From positions 1-64,000 of the forward strand of contig NZ_CP085342.1 in NCBI RefSeq assembly GCF_020618475.1: a stretch of 64,000 nt of DNA, in the 5' to 3' direction. This DNA comes from Haladaptatus halobius (lineage in GTDB: Archaea > Halobacteriota > Halobacteria > Halobacteriales > Haladaptataceae). Made by a program: the position numbers and the translations under genes. Below are positions 7,146-16,727 of this stretch, piece after piece. How positions within the stretch are numbered: position 1 is the stretch's first letter; each line of letters begins with the position of its first letter. The notes under the pieces were generated by a model, which saw only the letters and a program-made list of their open reading frames with translations, was not told where the DNA came from and made no database searches.

Positions 7146-8348
7146 ATGGTTGACAGAGGAACTCTACCAAACAGTACTGACGTAATTGTTGTTGGCGGTG
7201 GAATAATGGGTACCAGTATAGCCTTCTTTCTTTCAGCACAAACGGATCTCGATGTCACATTAGTAGAGAAAGACGGAATCGCAACAGGCTCCACAGGAGA
7301 CTCCTCTGCTATTCTCCGCCACCACTACGGTGACCAAACTATCTATAGTAAAATGGCGTGGTGGAGTCACCAATTCTATCGGAACTTCAATGAAGAAACT
7401 GGTGAAGTGATTGCCCACATCGATAATCCCTTAGTGCGATTCGGACGAGAAAACACAGACCCAGGAAACTATGCCAAAGCTGGCTATGAGACACTCCAGT
7501 CACTCAATATCCCGGTCACCAAACATGAGAGTGAAAAACTTCCAGATCGCTACTCTATGATTGCTGATGTAGAATCCTTCGATTTCGGGATTTCAGATGA
7601 CGCAGCAGGATACTCTGATGGCTCTGATGCTGCCAATGGCTTTGCGAGGGCAGCACAACAAAATGGCGTTACGGTCGTAACCGGTGTTGGCGCCGAAACC
7701 ATCAAAGTCGAAGAGGATTCCATCGTCGGGGTCAAAACCGAAGAGGGAGACATCGAATGTGATACAGTCGTCGTCGCGGCCGGATCGTGGACGCCAAGAC
7801 TAGGGGAAAAACTCGGCGTTGATATCCCAATTACGACGACTCGTGAGCAAATACTGATCCTTGACCCCCCCGAAGCCTACAAAGCAAAGTATCCCTCACT
7901 AGTTCCGACAACAGCGCTTCCTGGTGGTAATTGGTACATCCGACCAGACTTTGGAGATGGAATATTGGTAGCAACCCATCATACTGACGAAGAAGTGAAT
8001 CCAGACCATTACGACGGCAATCCTGACGAAGAGATAATCTTGGAACTTACCGAACAGATCTCGAATATGATTCCAGAGCTGAAGGAAGCAGGGCTCCGAG
8101 GGAAATATTGTGGTGTCTATTCAACGACACCCGATCACGACTTTATTCTCGATCAAGCAGGCCCGGAGGGTTGTTATTTCGCATGTGGATTTTCAGGCCA
8201 TGGCTTCAAACACGGTCCAGCTATCGGGAAAATCATGACTGATTTGGTTGTCGAGGGTACAACCGACATGGTTGACGTGGATTTCTTCTCTCTCGATCGA
8301 TTCGAAGGCTCACCCCATGGACATGGTAAAGCCGTAGACGACGTGTAA
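7146..8348 (+). CDS. FAD-dependent amine/amino-acid oxidoreductase (DAO family)
   Basis: 400-aa flavoenzyme of the DAO (sarcosine oxidase/glycine oxidase/D-amino-acid dehydrogenase-like) family. DVIVVGGGIMGTSIA at residues 12-26 is the dinucleotide-binding Gly motif; VVVAAGSWTPRLG near 210-222 is the second FAD-contact motif; CYFACGFSGHGFKHGPAIG near 365 is the C-terminal FAD signature with the usual GFSGHGF. It would oxidise a secondary amine or amino acid. A small unknown gene follows at 8369, and convergent to it is a sodium:solute symporter that could import the substrate (inference from proximity). Confidence 0.85.
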   Translation: MVDRGTLPNSTDVIVVGGGIMGTSIAFFLSAQTDLDVTLVEKDGIATGSTGDSSAILRHHYGDQTIYSKMAWWSHQFYRNFNEETGEVIAHIDNPLVRFGRENTDPGNYAKAGYETLQSLNIPVTKHESEKLPDRYSMIADVESFDFGISDDAAGYSDGSDAANGFARAAQQNGVTVVTGVGAETIKVEEDSIVGVKTEEGDIECDTVVVAAGSWTPRLGEKLGVDIPITTTREQILILDPPEAYKAKYPSLVPTTALPGGNWYIRPDFGDGILVATHHTDEEVNPDHYDGNPDEEIILELTEQISNMIPELKEAGLRGKYCGVYSTTPDHDFILDQAGPEGCYFACGFSGHGFKHGPAIGKIMTDLVVEGTTDMVDVDFFSLDRFEGSPHGHGKAVDDV

Positions 8349-8368
8349 CATTCGCTTCTCAAAGGACT

Positions 8369-8893
8369 ATGGTAGAAGCAACCATCATTCAACCGAACTG
8401 CTCTGTGGAACAGGCACTAACACAGAATGAGTTGTCTGCAGATACCGAGACAATTCGTGTTCTCGGATTTCCAAAGCATCTCTTCGAATTCCACGTCGAA
8501 ATTGAACGGAAATTCCTCGAAAATCGAGAGACAACTATGTCAGTTACCGTTGATCTCCTTACTGGTACGAATATGAAGAACGATATCTATCCGGATCTTG
8601 AGTCTCGGTCGCTTTCATCTACGTCTCTTCTTAATCCACGTGTAGATGACTCAGTAGCTGCAGAAAAAGCCCATTCACAAGTGCGACGGCGAGTCAACAG
8701 CTGGTACAAAACATATAGGACACCGCAAATAACGATCAGAAGAGACGATCTAGTGTTTAAATTGTTTTGGCTTGTGCCATTTTCGACAAATTCAACGGTG
8801 AGCCTAATAGATACGATAACAGGCGAAGTTTCTGCACACGATATCGAATTAAACGACACACCCCGAATTGAGGACACATCAAAGATTGAATGA
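8369..8893 (+). CDS. uncharacterised protein downstream of FAD oxidoreductase
   Basis: 174 aa, starting 20 bases after the oxidoreductase stop and likely co-transcribed. Alternating beta patterns are visible (HLFEFHVEIERKF, TMSVTVDLLTG, LVFKLFWLVPF, STVSLIDTITGEV), with a central helix containing KAHSQVRRRVNSWY. No signal peptide or clear membrane helix. Family not recognised. Confidence 0.55.
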   Translation: MVEATIIQPNCSVEQALTQNELSADTETIRVLGFPKHLFEFHVEIERKFLENRETTMSVTVDLLTGTNMKNDIYPDLESRSLSSTSLLNPRVDDSVAAEKAHSQVRRRVNSWYKTYRTPQITIRRDDLVFKLFWLVPFSTNSTVSLIDTITGEVSAHDIELNDTPRIEDTSKIE

Positions 8894-8925
8894 GGGAAGC
8901 CTGCGGAAAACCGCTAAATATCTGG

Positions 8926-10560
8926 TTATTGAACCGTGGAAAGGTCGTCTAAGTGGGTTTTTGAGAGATAGATTGAGACAATTTCTGCATCCGTGGCAGC
9001 CACCAACTGTTCCGATTTCACACTCTGAGAGGACGATTTAGCCGAAATTCGGCGTTCGTGAACCAAATCGATTTCCTCCTGTAGTGGCTTCGCAATTTCG
9101 TTTAATTCTTTTCTGATCACCTCTTCACGACGTTTCGGTGGTCCAGTGAGGAGACTCACCACAATGATCGCTATTAGTGCCAAGCTGAACGCTGGGAGTA
9201 GTTCGTAAATATCGAATATCATGAACGGGCCGCCTGAAAGTTGATTCCACATAACCGTCGTAACCAGACCGACGATCATCCCGGCAATCACTCCTGGCCC
9301 GGTCGTTTTTTTCCAGTACACGGACGTCAGGAGTACTGGACCGAGTCCAGCTCCAAGACCAGCCCATGCAAACAGGATTGTGGTATGAACAGATCCTGGA
9401 GTTGAATACGCCCATATCGCTGCAAAGATTCCAATGCCAACGACCGCAATACGGTTCGCCAGCAGAATTTTCCTATCGCTCGCATTGCGATTGATGATTC
9501 CGTTGTACACGTCTTCGCCGAATGCACTCCCAGCAACCAATAATTGGGAGTCAGCAGTACTCATGATCGCAGCGACGCTCCCCGCAAGGAGAAAGCCCGC
9601 AAGCCACGGCGGTAGCGTTTCGAGAATCATTCTTGGCGCGACCAAGTCCTGATTTTCGATGCCAGGGAGCATGACTACGGCGCCTAGGGAGATGATCGGA
9701 ATACCGATTAATGCAATAAGCATGAATAGAACTGCGACAACCATTGCAAACCCCGCTTTCGAAGGCCGTTCCATACCCATATATCGGATGACACCGTGGG
9801 GTTGCCCCAATCCACCTAACGCGATGACAGCGATAGTCGAGAAGACCAAGAATTCGTACGGCGTTCGACCGCCCGTAAAGGAGGTCATTTCCGGAGATGC
9901 AGCAGTGTTAAACTGAGTCATCAGTTCGTTTGGCCCACCGACTGCAACCAATACAGCAATTGGAACAATGATAGCGAATGCCGTCATGAGTACCGCCTGA
10001 AGAACATCCGTGAACGAAGATGCTGTGAAGCCACCCATGACTGTATAGAGGACAACAATAACCAGTGCGATTAAGAACCCAACATCATACGAGAGATCGA
10101 ATCCAACAGCAATCGCACTTGCTCCAGCGAGCAATTGTCCGGCGATATATCCAGTCATGAACACTCCGATAACGAGCGTGCTCGTAATCCGGATTAGATG
10201 ACGGTTATCAGAATGCCTTGCGGATAGAAAACCTGGAACCGTTAGTGAGTCAAGTAGCCGTGAATATCGACCAATTCGTTTGGCTAGCAACCCCCAGGTG
10301 ACGATTCCTAGCGGAATTTGCCACACCATCCACCAGAGCGACGAGACTCCGTTCGCGTAGATCAATGCAGGAAATCCGACAACGAGCCAACCACTCCATA
10401 GACTAGCCTGTTCACTTAGTGCGGCTGTTACTAGATTCAATTTTCGACCACCGAGTAAGTAATCGGATGCTGTCTCCGTGAGTCGACCGCCATAGACTCC
10501 AATTCCAATTAAGACGAGAAGGTAGATGGCAAATTCCGCATAGATGATTGTACTAACCAT
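8926..10560 (-). CDS. sodium:solute symporter (SSS family)
   Basis: 544-aa secondary transporter with about 13 membrane helices, of the SSS/PutP-PanF family (Na+-driven import of amino acids, carboxylates or osmolytes). Family marks: N-terminal SDYLLGGRKL, the GASAIAVGFDLSY region and VAAIMSTADSQLLVAGSAFGEDVY, which carries the conserved Ser/Thr-Asp-Ser sodium-site segment. The cytoplasmic tail is long and charged. The start may be ATG 10560 or GTG 10569. It overlaps the stop of the small membrane gene 10553-10714, so the two are translationally coupled. Confidence 0.9.
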   Translation of the reverse strand: MVSTIIYAEFAIYLLVLIGIGVYGGRLTETASDYLLGGRKLNLVTAALSEQASLWSGWLVVGFPALIYANGVSSLWWMVWQIPLGIVTWGLLAKRIGRYSRLLDSLTVPGFLSARHSDNRHLIRITSTLVIGVFMTGYIAGQLLAGASAIAVGFDLSYDVGFLIALVIVVLYTVMGGFTASSFTDVLQAVLMTAFAIIVPIAVLVAVGGPNELMTQFNTAASPEMTSFTGGRTPYEFLVFSTIAVIALGGLGQPHGVIRYMGMERPSKAGFAMVVAVLFMLIALIGIPIISLGAVVMLPGIENQDLVAPRMILETLPPWLAGFLLAGSVAAIMSTADSQLLVAGSAFGEDVYNGIINRNASDRKILLANRIAVVGIGIFAAIWAYSTPGSVHTTILFAWAGLGAGLGPVLLTSVYWKKTTGPGVIAGMIVGLVTTVMWNQLSGGPFMIFDIYELLPAFSLALIAIIVVSLLTGPPKRREEVIRKELNEIAKPLQEEIDLVHERRISAKSSSQSVKSEQLVAATDAEIVSIYLSKTHLDDLSTVQ

Positions 10561-10714
10561 GATCGACACCGTCCTCGGAACTGGATGTTTGTCGTGCAGA
10601 CCCTATGATACTCTCATCCGATTCATGGAAATAGTATACGTACAAAACTGCGATTCCTAACCAGACTACTACGTTTGCTCCGAAAAAGAGCAGCAGTTCA
10701 CTCCATGTTAACAT
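10553..10714 (-). CDS. small membrane partner of SSS symporter
   Basis: 53-aa protein, one N-terminal membrane helix (LLLFFGANVVVWLGIAVLYV) and an acidic/Ser-rich tail. It overlaps the start of the symporter gene by eight bases (ATG 10560, stop 10553). Small one- or two-helix proteins encoded just before SSS transporters (DUF3311-like or functional analogues) are widespread and are thought to be accessory subunits; the exact family is not identified here. Confidence 0.65.
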   Translation of the reverse strand: MLTWSELLLFFGANVVVWLGIAVLYVYYFHESDESIIGSARQTSSSEDGVDHG

Positions 10715-11103
10715 GGTGCGTCCGTAGTGTTACACCGATAAATAATTTTGGAATTAGACAAATTTATAATATACGTGATAAAGCGAAAACGGAGTGGGTT
10801 TTGCGATCTGCTCTCATGCATTCGCGGTAAGGAAATTTATCGAAGTCGTCGCGACCTCATTCTCTGACTCACCATCGTCTTTGTCTGTGTATCTAGTGAG
10901 ATTGCAGCAATGATCATACTTATTGGTATACTGTTTAGTAGTGCTCGGATGAAGCATTCTACCGCCATTTGTTGCGCTCAGTTGAGTAGATTCGAAAATA
11001 TAATTTTGGATAGCGGTACCAGTAGTTATCAATATGGAGCAGTAGAATGCACCTATTTCTATACAAAAGTTTATCATGTAAACACACGTGGTAACGCATT
11101 ACA
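10715..11103. other. intergenic, promoters only
   Basis: About 390 AT-rich bases between divergent genes. It must hold promoters for the symporter operon (minus strand) and the penicillin acylase gene (plus strand). No gene remnant recognised; frames on both strands lack coding character. Confidence 0.4.
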
Positions 11104-13703
11104 ATGGATGAAGAATCATTATTCACCAGTCGACGGAATTTTCTTCACGCAGGTACAGGCATTCTCGCATCAACAACACTCTCATCGGTTACTCTCGCGT
11201 ACGGACAGGGAAAGGCGGCCTCTAGGGTGACGGTTAAGCGCGATAGTTACGGTGTCCCCCACGTGTATGCTACTGGGGGTAAAGAACGTTCGGCGGTTTA
11301 TTTCGGCCACGGGTTCGCGGTTGCAGAAGATAGACTGTTTCAACTAGAGATGTATCGTCGCTTCTACTACGGTACTGTCGCCGAGGCCCTCGGAGCCGGC
11401 GAGGAAGGCAAGTGGGTGGCGTTTGATCGCGAAGCGCGACGCAACCGATCGACTACCACAGCGCTAAACCTCCAAATAGAGGAGCAGCTCAACAGGGAAC
11501 ACCAAGCTGTCCTCGAAGCGTTTGCCGCAGGAATCAATCGATACATAGACCGTGTCAAATCAACTGACAAAGAATTTCATAAGGGGTTCCATGAGTATGA
11601 TTTCCGACCGAAACGATGGGCTCGCGAGGACGTTGCTGGAATCTTTGTCGCGAGTATGTCCTTTTTTAGCGACTATCAATTGGAGACATTGAATGCTGCC
11701 GTCCTTGATGGGTTGAACCGCGCGTATACATCAGCAAAGGCCATCGAACTGTTTTCAGATCTCAATTGGGGTGATGACCCAGGTGCACCCACTTCGACGG
11801 AACCCTCAGCAACTGGATACACCCCCCCTACACATCTGCTGGGGATGTAAATCTAGGAGCAGCGTCGAGTACGAGTGAAAATAATCGACCAGCAGAGCAT
11901 ATCCCTCCCTCCGGCGAAAAACGGATTCCGACCGATCCACAAAAAGTCCACGAGGCTGAAATGGCTCGTCAACGGACGCTCGCGACCGGCCTTGACGCAT
12001 TAGGTTTACCGTTTAAACTTGGTAGTAATGCACTGGCCGTTGCTGGAACACATACTGAGAGTGGTGACGCTCTCTTGTTCGGCGGCCCGCAGATGGGTTT
12101 TACAACGCCGTCAGTCATGTACGAGGTGGGTCTTCACGGATCAGATTTCGATATCACTGGAATCACCGTCGCCGGCTATCCGTTTGTTATGTTCGGACAC
12201 AATAATCACGGTGCCATTACGAGTACCGCTGGTCTCGATAACAGCATCCAGACGTTTGTCGAGACGATTCGAACCGACGGTGAACAAGAACAGTACAAGT
12301 TCCGTGAGGATTGGCACAGCGTAGCGGTACACTCTGAAACGATCCCGGTCAGCGGTGCGCCAGACGCCGAGGTGACGATTCGGCGAACACGGCACGGCGT
12401 CGTCACACAATGGCGCCCTGATGAAGGTGAGGCAATCTCACAGACTAGAAGCTACGAGGGTCGCGATATGAATTCGTGGAAAGCATTTTACGAGGCTCAA
12501 TATGTGACCAATGCAGACGAGTTCGTCACTGCCGCCCAGAACTGTGATTATTCGTTGAATTTCATGTGGGCCGGTGATGATGGCGATGTGGCCTATGTCC
12601 ATCTCGGCCGGTACCCCGATTGGGAGCAAGTACCGTGGGATACACGCTTCCCCGCTGATGGTACGAAATACGAACTCACCGATGCTGACTATCTACGTGC
12701 TGCTGACGGGTCTGTTCCGTTTGCAGTTAATCCATCGACGGGGTACACAGCCCAGTGGAACAATAAACCGGCACCGGGATGGAACAACGGCGACATGAGT
12801 TACGCTTGGGGAACCGATCACCGTGTTCAGCGGATAATAAACCTCATGGAGAATCGACTTGCAACTGAGGGCGTAGTGGACTATTCATTCCTCAAGGAGA
12901 TCGTCTATGACATTGCCTTCGTCGACCTGCGAGCAATTCGATATAAAGAGCCCCTTATAGCGGCGCTTGCCAATGCTGAGTTAAGTGATATGGAACAGTC
13001 GGCGTTCAAAGCCGTGGCAGACTGGAATAATTTACGGCAAGGAGATGGGACGGACTATCTGGGTAATTACTCTGTTGGGTACACTGTCTTTGATACATTC
13101 TTTTCTCATCTACTCGACGAAACTTTCGAACCCACGTTCGGGGTGCTCGGCTCGTTATACGGGCCGGTTCGGAGTGTCTTTTTGAACTACCGCTACGGCC
13201 GTCCACTGTTAATGCGTGCCCTACATCCTACTGATGCGGCGCTCGAACCTGCCGTTGACTACTTTCATGGCGATCAGCCGACGGTGTTCCGTCAAGCCTT
13301 CCAAAAGGCGGTCGAGGATCTGCGTGCGAAGCATGGCGACAACGTTTCAACATGGAAGGCACCAGCTCACGTCGATAAATTAGATAACATGGCCCTCTTT
13401 GGGATGCCTATCGGTGTCGGTGACGCTGGAGAAATGCCGTTTCTTAATCGAGGTACAGAGAATCACTTTGTGCGCGTTGGTCGGACGAATGGCCAATCGA
13501 ATCAGCAGTCACGTCACGACTTTTCTGCTGAGAACATCCTCCCGCCAGGTAATTCGGGGTACCTCGCTCCTGACGGAACAAAAGATATACATTACGCTGA
13601 TCAGCTCAAGATGTTCATCGATTTCGAATATAAGCCCTTACGTTTTACCACCGCGGAAGTAGCTCGCGACATAGAAGCTACCAAATCGCTTCGAACAGAG
13701 TGA
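11104..13703 (+). pseudogene. Tat-exported penicillin acylase family amidase, frameshifted at a C7 run
   Basis: Ntn-hydrolase of the penicillin amidase family (hydrolyses N-acyl bonds, e.g. acyl-homoserine lactones or beta-lactams; substrate unknown). The first part (11104-11850) has a Tat signal (SRRNFL, residues 9-14) and the alpha-subunit motif HGFAVAEDRLFQLEMYRR. The beta subunit starts at the nucleophile Ser of KLGSNALAVAG, encoded near 12021. The parts are in different frames: at 11822-11828 seven C occur where 5 or 8 would restore GYTP(P)YTSAGDVNLG and join both into one protein of about 860 aa, the normal size. Indel, sequencing error or -1 slippage on the C run are all possible. Confidence 0.8.
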
Positions 13704-13756
13704 TCACGTCCAAGAATGTCAATTAGTGAGACTTGGATAAAAGAATCTAAAGCGGG

Positions 13757-14035
13757 TTACTTCGGCAGTTCTTTCTGCCTCGTCCTCACGCATGGCCAGC
13801 ACGGGAAGCCACCGAGACCGTCACAATCGCACTCCTCTGGTTCGGCACCGTCTTCATTCTTCGAGGGGAAGGCGTCGAGCGTGACCACGTATTGGTGTTC
13901 AGCGGGGTTGTCGTGGCTCTCGTTGGTCACTTCGACCATTCCGGGGGCCTCGACGTCGAAGGAGAACTGTTCCCACTGTGCGCGTTTCTGTGCCGTCTCG
14001 TCAGCTTCAAGTCCTGCGCTCGATTTCGTACTCAT
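13757..14035 (-). pseudogene. SWIM zinc-finger gene, copy 3 (zinc core deleted)
   Basis: 92-aa open frame almost identical to the start and end of the intact SWIM protein (MSTKSSAGLEADETAQKRAQ ... FPCWPC), but an in-frame deletion after HQYVVTLD removes the whole CxC...CxH zinc site and much of the linker. It may still be translated, but cannot form the SWIM finger. Leader and hairpin (14067-14088) are conserved with copy 1, and a divergent HTH gene (broken) follows at 14215, so the whole two-gene module was duplicated. Confidence 0.7.
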
Positions 14036-14066
14036 GGTCTTCTGGTCTTCATTGAGGAAGACCGGT

Positions 14067-14088
14067 GCCGGGTGTTGGCGCACCCGGC
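14067..14088 (-). promoter_or_regulatory. leader hairpin upstream of SWIM copy 3
   Basis: Same GCCGGGTG / CACCCGGC stem with 6-base loop as at 1848-1869, in the same place relative to the start codon. Sequence from the start codon to about 14120 is nearly identical to 1817-1905. Confidence 0.45.
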
Positions 14089-14122
14089 GCGTTTCCACAC
14101 GCCCGAGGGCACCGTTCTTCCT

Positions 14123-14174
14123 TACCAAGTACTATGTAGTACGTGGTATTAAAGCTATCGATGTACTACGTAGT
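14123..14174. promoter_or_regulatory. operator-like palindromes between SWIM copy 3 and HTH pseudogene
   Basis: TACCAAGTACTA (14123-14134) and TAGTACGTGGTA (14137-14148) are 12-base arms with one mismatch and a 2-base spacer. A second perfect palindrome ACTACGTAGT lies at 14165-14174. Both share the TAC/GTA core. This is the expected place for a site bound by the HTH protein of this module. The paralogous locus has a different inverted repeat (1905-1919). Confidence 0.45.
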
Positions 14175-14214
14175 GTGTGGGTTTAAGATGGTGGAAAGTG
14201 AACTGAGGGCTACG

Positions 14215-14457
14215 ATGACAGACGAGAGAGAGCGCGATACTCGTGGTCAATTTGCAGAGGAAACGACTGACGACGATATTCTGACGGCGATGCGCGAATC
14301 AGAGTTTCCGGCAGTGACCGCTCGGTGAGTGGCGGATAATCTTGAGATCGAGCGGCCCTCCGCGCATCGACGGCTTGAAGAGTTGCACGAGAATGGAGAG
14401 GTAAAGCGGGGAAAGTTGAGTCCACGAGTGGTTATCTGGTGGATTCCAGAGAAGTAG
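14215..14457 (+). pseudogene. small HTH protein with in-frame TGA
   Basis: MTDERERDTRGQFAEE...RESEFPAVTAR, then TGA, then VADNLEIERPSAHRRLEELH...GKLSPRVVIWWIPEK. The related gene at 2567 has Trp (TGG) where TGA stands here, so a single base change broke an 80-codon winged-helix gene. It is the divergent partner of SWIM copy 3. A haloarchaeal stop-to-Trp recoding is not known, so I call it a pseudogene. Confidence 0.65.
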
Positions 14458-14645
14458 TTGGTTGGGGGAAAATCGTTGCTAGTAATAGCGACGGAGATGG
14501 ACGTCTCTATCAGAGTCGTTTTTCAGACAAGAAATGCGATTTCTGTGGCGGAGAGGAGGGATGTTAGAATCTCGATGATCAATTCGGGCAGTTTGAAGCC
14601 TTCTCCCACGAGTCACGTTAGTATGCCCGGTTCACTCTTTCTTGA

Positions 14646-14876
14646 TGGTTAGACCATCGAACCGATGGAGGACCAGGGAATCCGAGTAGCAGTATAGCCC
14701 CTGCTCAGGATAGAAATAGTGGTGTGGAATCCGGTAATGCGGTCGCGGTACAGGCCAGCACACAGAGCAACTCGAACAAGGAGTTCGCCGCGTCCAACGC
14801 CCAGAACGTCAACGATCAATTCCAGAATGAGGCTGACAATGGCAATAGTGGCTTCCCTGGTAGTGGAAACGACTAA
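14646..14876 (+). pseudogene. C-terminal remnant of Asn/Ser-rich protein
   Basis: An open frame without a start codon reads ...PAQDRNSGVESGNAVAVQAS, TQSNSNKEFAASNAQNVNDQ, FQNEADNGNSG to TAA. The composition (Asn, Gln, Ser, no hydrophobic runs) matches C-termini of secreted haloarchaeal hypotheticals. The N-terminal part is missing. Confidence 0.35.
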
Positions 14877-15428
14877 TCACGACAATCCAGATTTTTTTAC
14901 TGAGCACAAAAGTTTTTAATCGCCAGACAAAGCGGAAGAGAGTACACTTAGGTTAGCATATTATACTAACTCCTGTTAGCACCTGCACCACCGGAAAGCG
15001 AACGGGTGAGAGAATGAGAGAGGACCGAAAGCAACCACAGGAGATAGTGAGGGTCAGCGAGGAAGTCCGTCAGCCACACATCAGAACGGGGGGGTGCAGA
15101 TCGCCCATTGCGAGCACTGTATCGGGGGCAATGAGACGGTGCCCACACTGACTCAGATGGACCCGCGAAGGGTCAGCTACCGTTATGATCCGAACAAGCT
15201 GCAGACAGCTGGGACAGCCGTACTTGCACCTCATTGTTCAGTGTTTTCCTCGGTATAGAGATTACTCTAAACGCGATACTTGTTCTTAGCACAGTATTCT
15301 AAGTCATAAGGTAGTATTTGATGTTAGTATAAATATCAACATAGCTACGATTTTTGTGAATTTTCTATAAGAAATGACACATACAATTGGTTAGTAAGAT
15401 CTCAACGCAAGAAAGATGTGAACGAATA
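14877..15428. other. intergenic, nothing recognised
   Basis: About 550 bases. The right half (15240-15428) is strongly AT-rich, in contrast to the left half, and marks the edge of the lower-GC island that follows. No coding frame or repeat was recognised. Confidence 0.4.
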
Positions 15429-16727
15429 TTAATCCAATTGAAAATGCTCACTAAACTCGTCAGGGAGGGATTTTTCAGGATCTTCGTTGTTGAATGAAGA
15501 AATTCCTAATGAATATTGTATACCTTTTCCAGCAAATTCCACAAACGTAGAATTGAGAATAATAGCGTTGAGGCTGTTTGATTGATTTAACTGACCTCTG
15601 ATCCGCTGTTCTAATCTTTCTATTTGTGGTATTCGTTCCTCCTGATATCCATCAATCACAAATCGACCCATATCAATGAATTCATACGATGGAATATAAA
15701 CAAAGAGGGCAGAGGGTGATCTACCAGAAAGATCACCACGTCCTCTACTTATCACACCCTCTAAAACTCGACTATAGTAATCTTCATCTATGTCTGGAAA
15801 ATTAAAATTGATCACCTGTATTCCTTTTCCATGAACATTTTTGCTTTCGTCGATCATGAACCGGGGTTCCAAATACATCCCTGGATCCAAATCTTCGGTG
15901 TCAAATCCTGATAGGAATCTACTTATGTGCCTCTCATTTGGAAGCTCTGTGAATGTATTTAGATCGTCCTCATCCATCTCTAAAATTTTCTCACCGTAAA
16001 AGTAATCCTCCAATCTTGCCGTATATATGGCCCCATTAATTACTGCTTCCTTTTCGGCCTGCTTATTACGTAGCACATCAATCGCAATTTCTGAGACTTC
16101 GTCAACTATATCTTCTGTTAGAGGCTCCTCACCACCAAGGTCCAAATAAAAACTAAGCTCAGGAATTTCACCTCCGTCAACACCGTTATTAATGGTGTCT
16201 AATATTTTCTGCTTAAGTGTTGTAAACCCCTCGTCGTATGTTGGATCACCTGTATTCCCCGCTCGTCTCCGCTTACATTCAATATCGATGGTCGTATCAT
16301 CGATTTCTACATAAATATCCGGGCCACCAGTTGTACCCTCATTAATTAATTTAGTGTTGAATCCTGCATTTTCGCATTGATATGCAACTTCCACTTCGTA
16401 CAGTGCTTCCCAGGGATTTTCTTCTTTTAACATCCTCTCGGCAAACACTTCGGACATTTCTTTGTCAATTTTGTCACCGTCTGGTGACACAACTTCCAAA
16501 TCTTTCCCCTTCTGAGCTAACAAACCCGCGTAAGCAACATCTCTCACCCCCGGTGTGAATTCGAATGTTTCCGTCCGAAAATAGTGGTCAAGCATTTCAC
16601 GAGTTTCTTCTAATGGCTTCCAGATAGGATATGACCTCACCTCTTCTTCGGGAGCATATGATGTGAGAAACTCGGTTAGTTCTCGTTCATAATCCATTAC
16701 TTTGTAAACATCAATTGTGTCGCTCAT
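15429..16727 (-). CDS. PD-(D/E)XK nuclease-like protein
   Basis: 432-aa soluble protein. Residues 134-152 read GGPDIYV...TTIDIECK: Asp137 of the PD motif and Glu150-x-Lys152 are spaced as in the restriction-endonuclease-like active site, and the preceding helix (ALYEVEVAYQCENAGF) carries the usual upstream Glu and ends in an NAGF-type turn. The rest (N-terminal 100 residues and residues 170-432) is not recognised; it contains alpha/beta patterns (SALFVYIPSYEFIDMG, LNAIILNSTFVEF). Nuclease activity on DNA or RNA is inferred. Base composition is visibly AT-richer than the core genes, suggesting transfer. Defence or mobile-element role is possible. Confidence 0.7.
   Translation of the reverse strand: MSDTIDVYKVMDYERELTEFLTSYAPEEEVRSYPIWKPLEETREMLDHYFRTETFEFTPGVRDVAYAGLLAQKGKDLEVVSPDGDKIDKEMSEVFAERMLKEENPWEALYEVEVAYQCENAGFNTKLINEGTTGGPDIYVEIDDTTIDIECKRRRAGNTGDPTYDEGFTTLKQKILDTINNGVDGGEIPELSFYLDLGGEEPLTEDIVDEVSEIAIDVLRNKQAEKEAVINGAIYTARLEDYFYGEKILEMDEDDLNTFTELPNERHISRFLSGFDTEDLDPGMYLEPRFMIDESKNVHGKGIQVINFNFPDIDEDYYSRVLEGVISRGRGDLSGRSPSALFVYIPSYEFIDMGRFVIDGYQEERIPQIERLEQRIRGQLNQSNSLNAIILNSTFVEFAGKGIQYSLGISSFNNEDPEKSLPDEFSEHFQLD

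Noticed and set aside
10814..11230. Overlapping frames on both strands before the penicillin acylase gene
   Set aside because: Low-complexity, Cys/Ser/Tyr-rich products and AT-rich promoter sequence.
11822..11828. Calling the penicillin acylase two separate working genes
   Set aside because: The second part lacks a signal and starts inside the conserved linker; both parts are needed for one Ntn-hydrolase.
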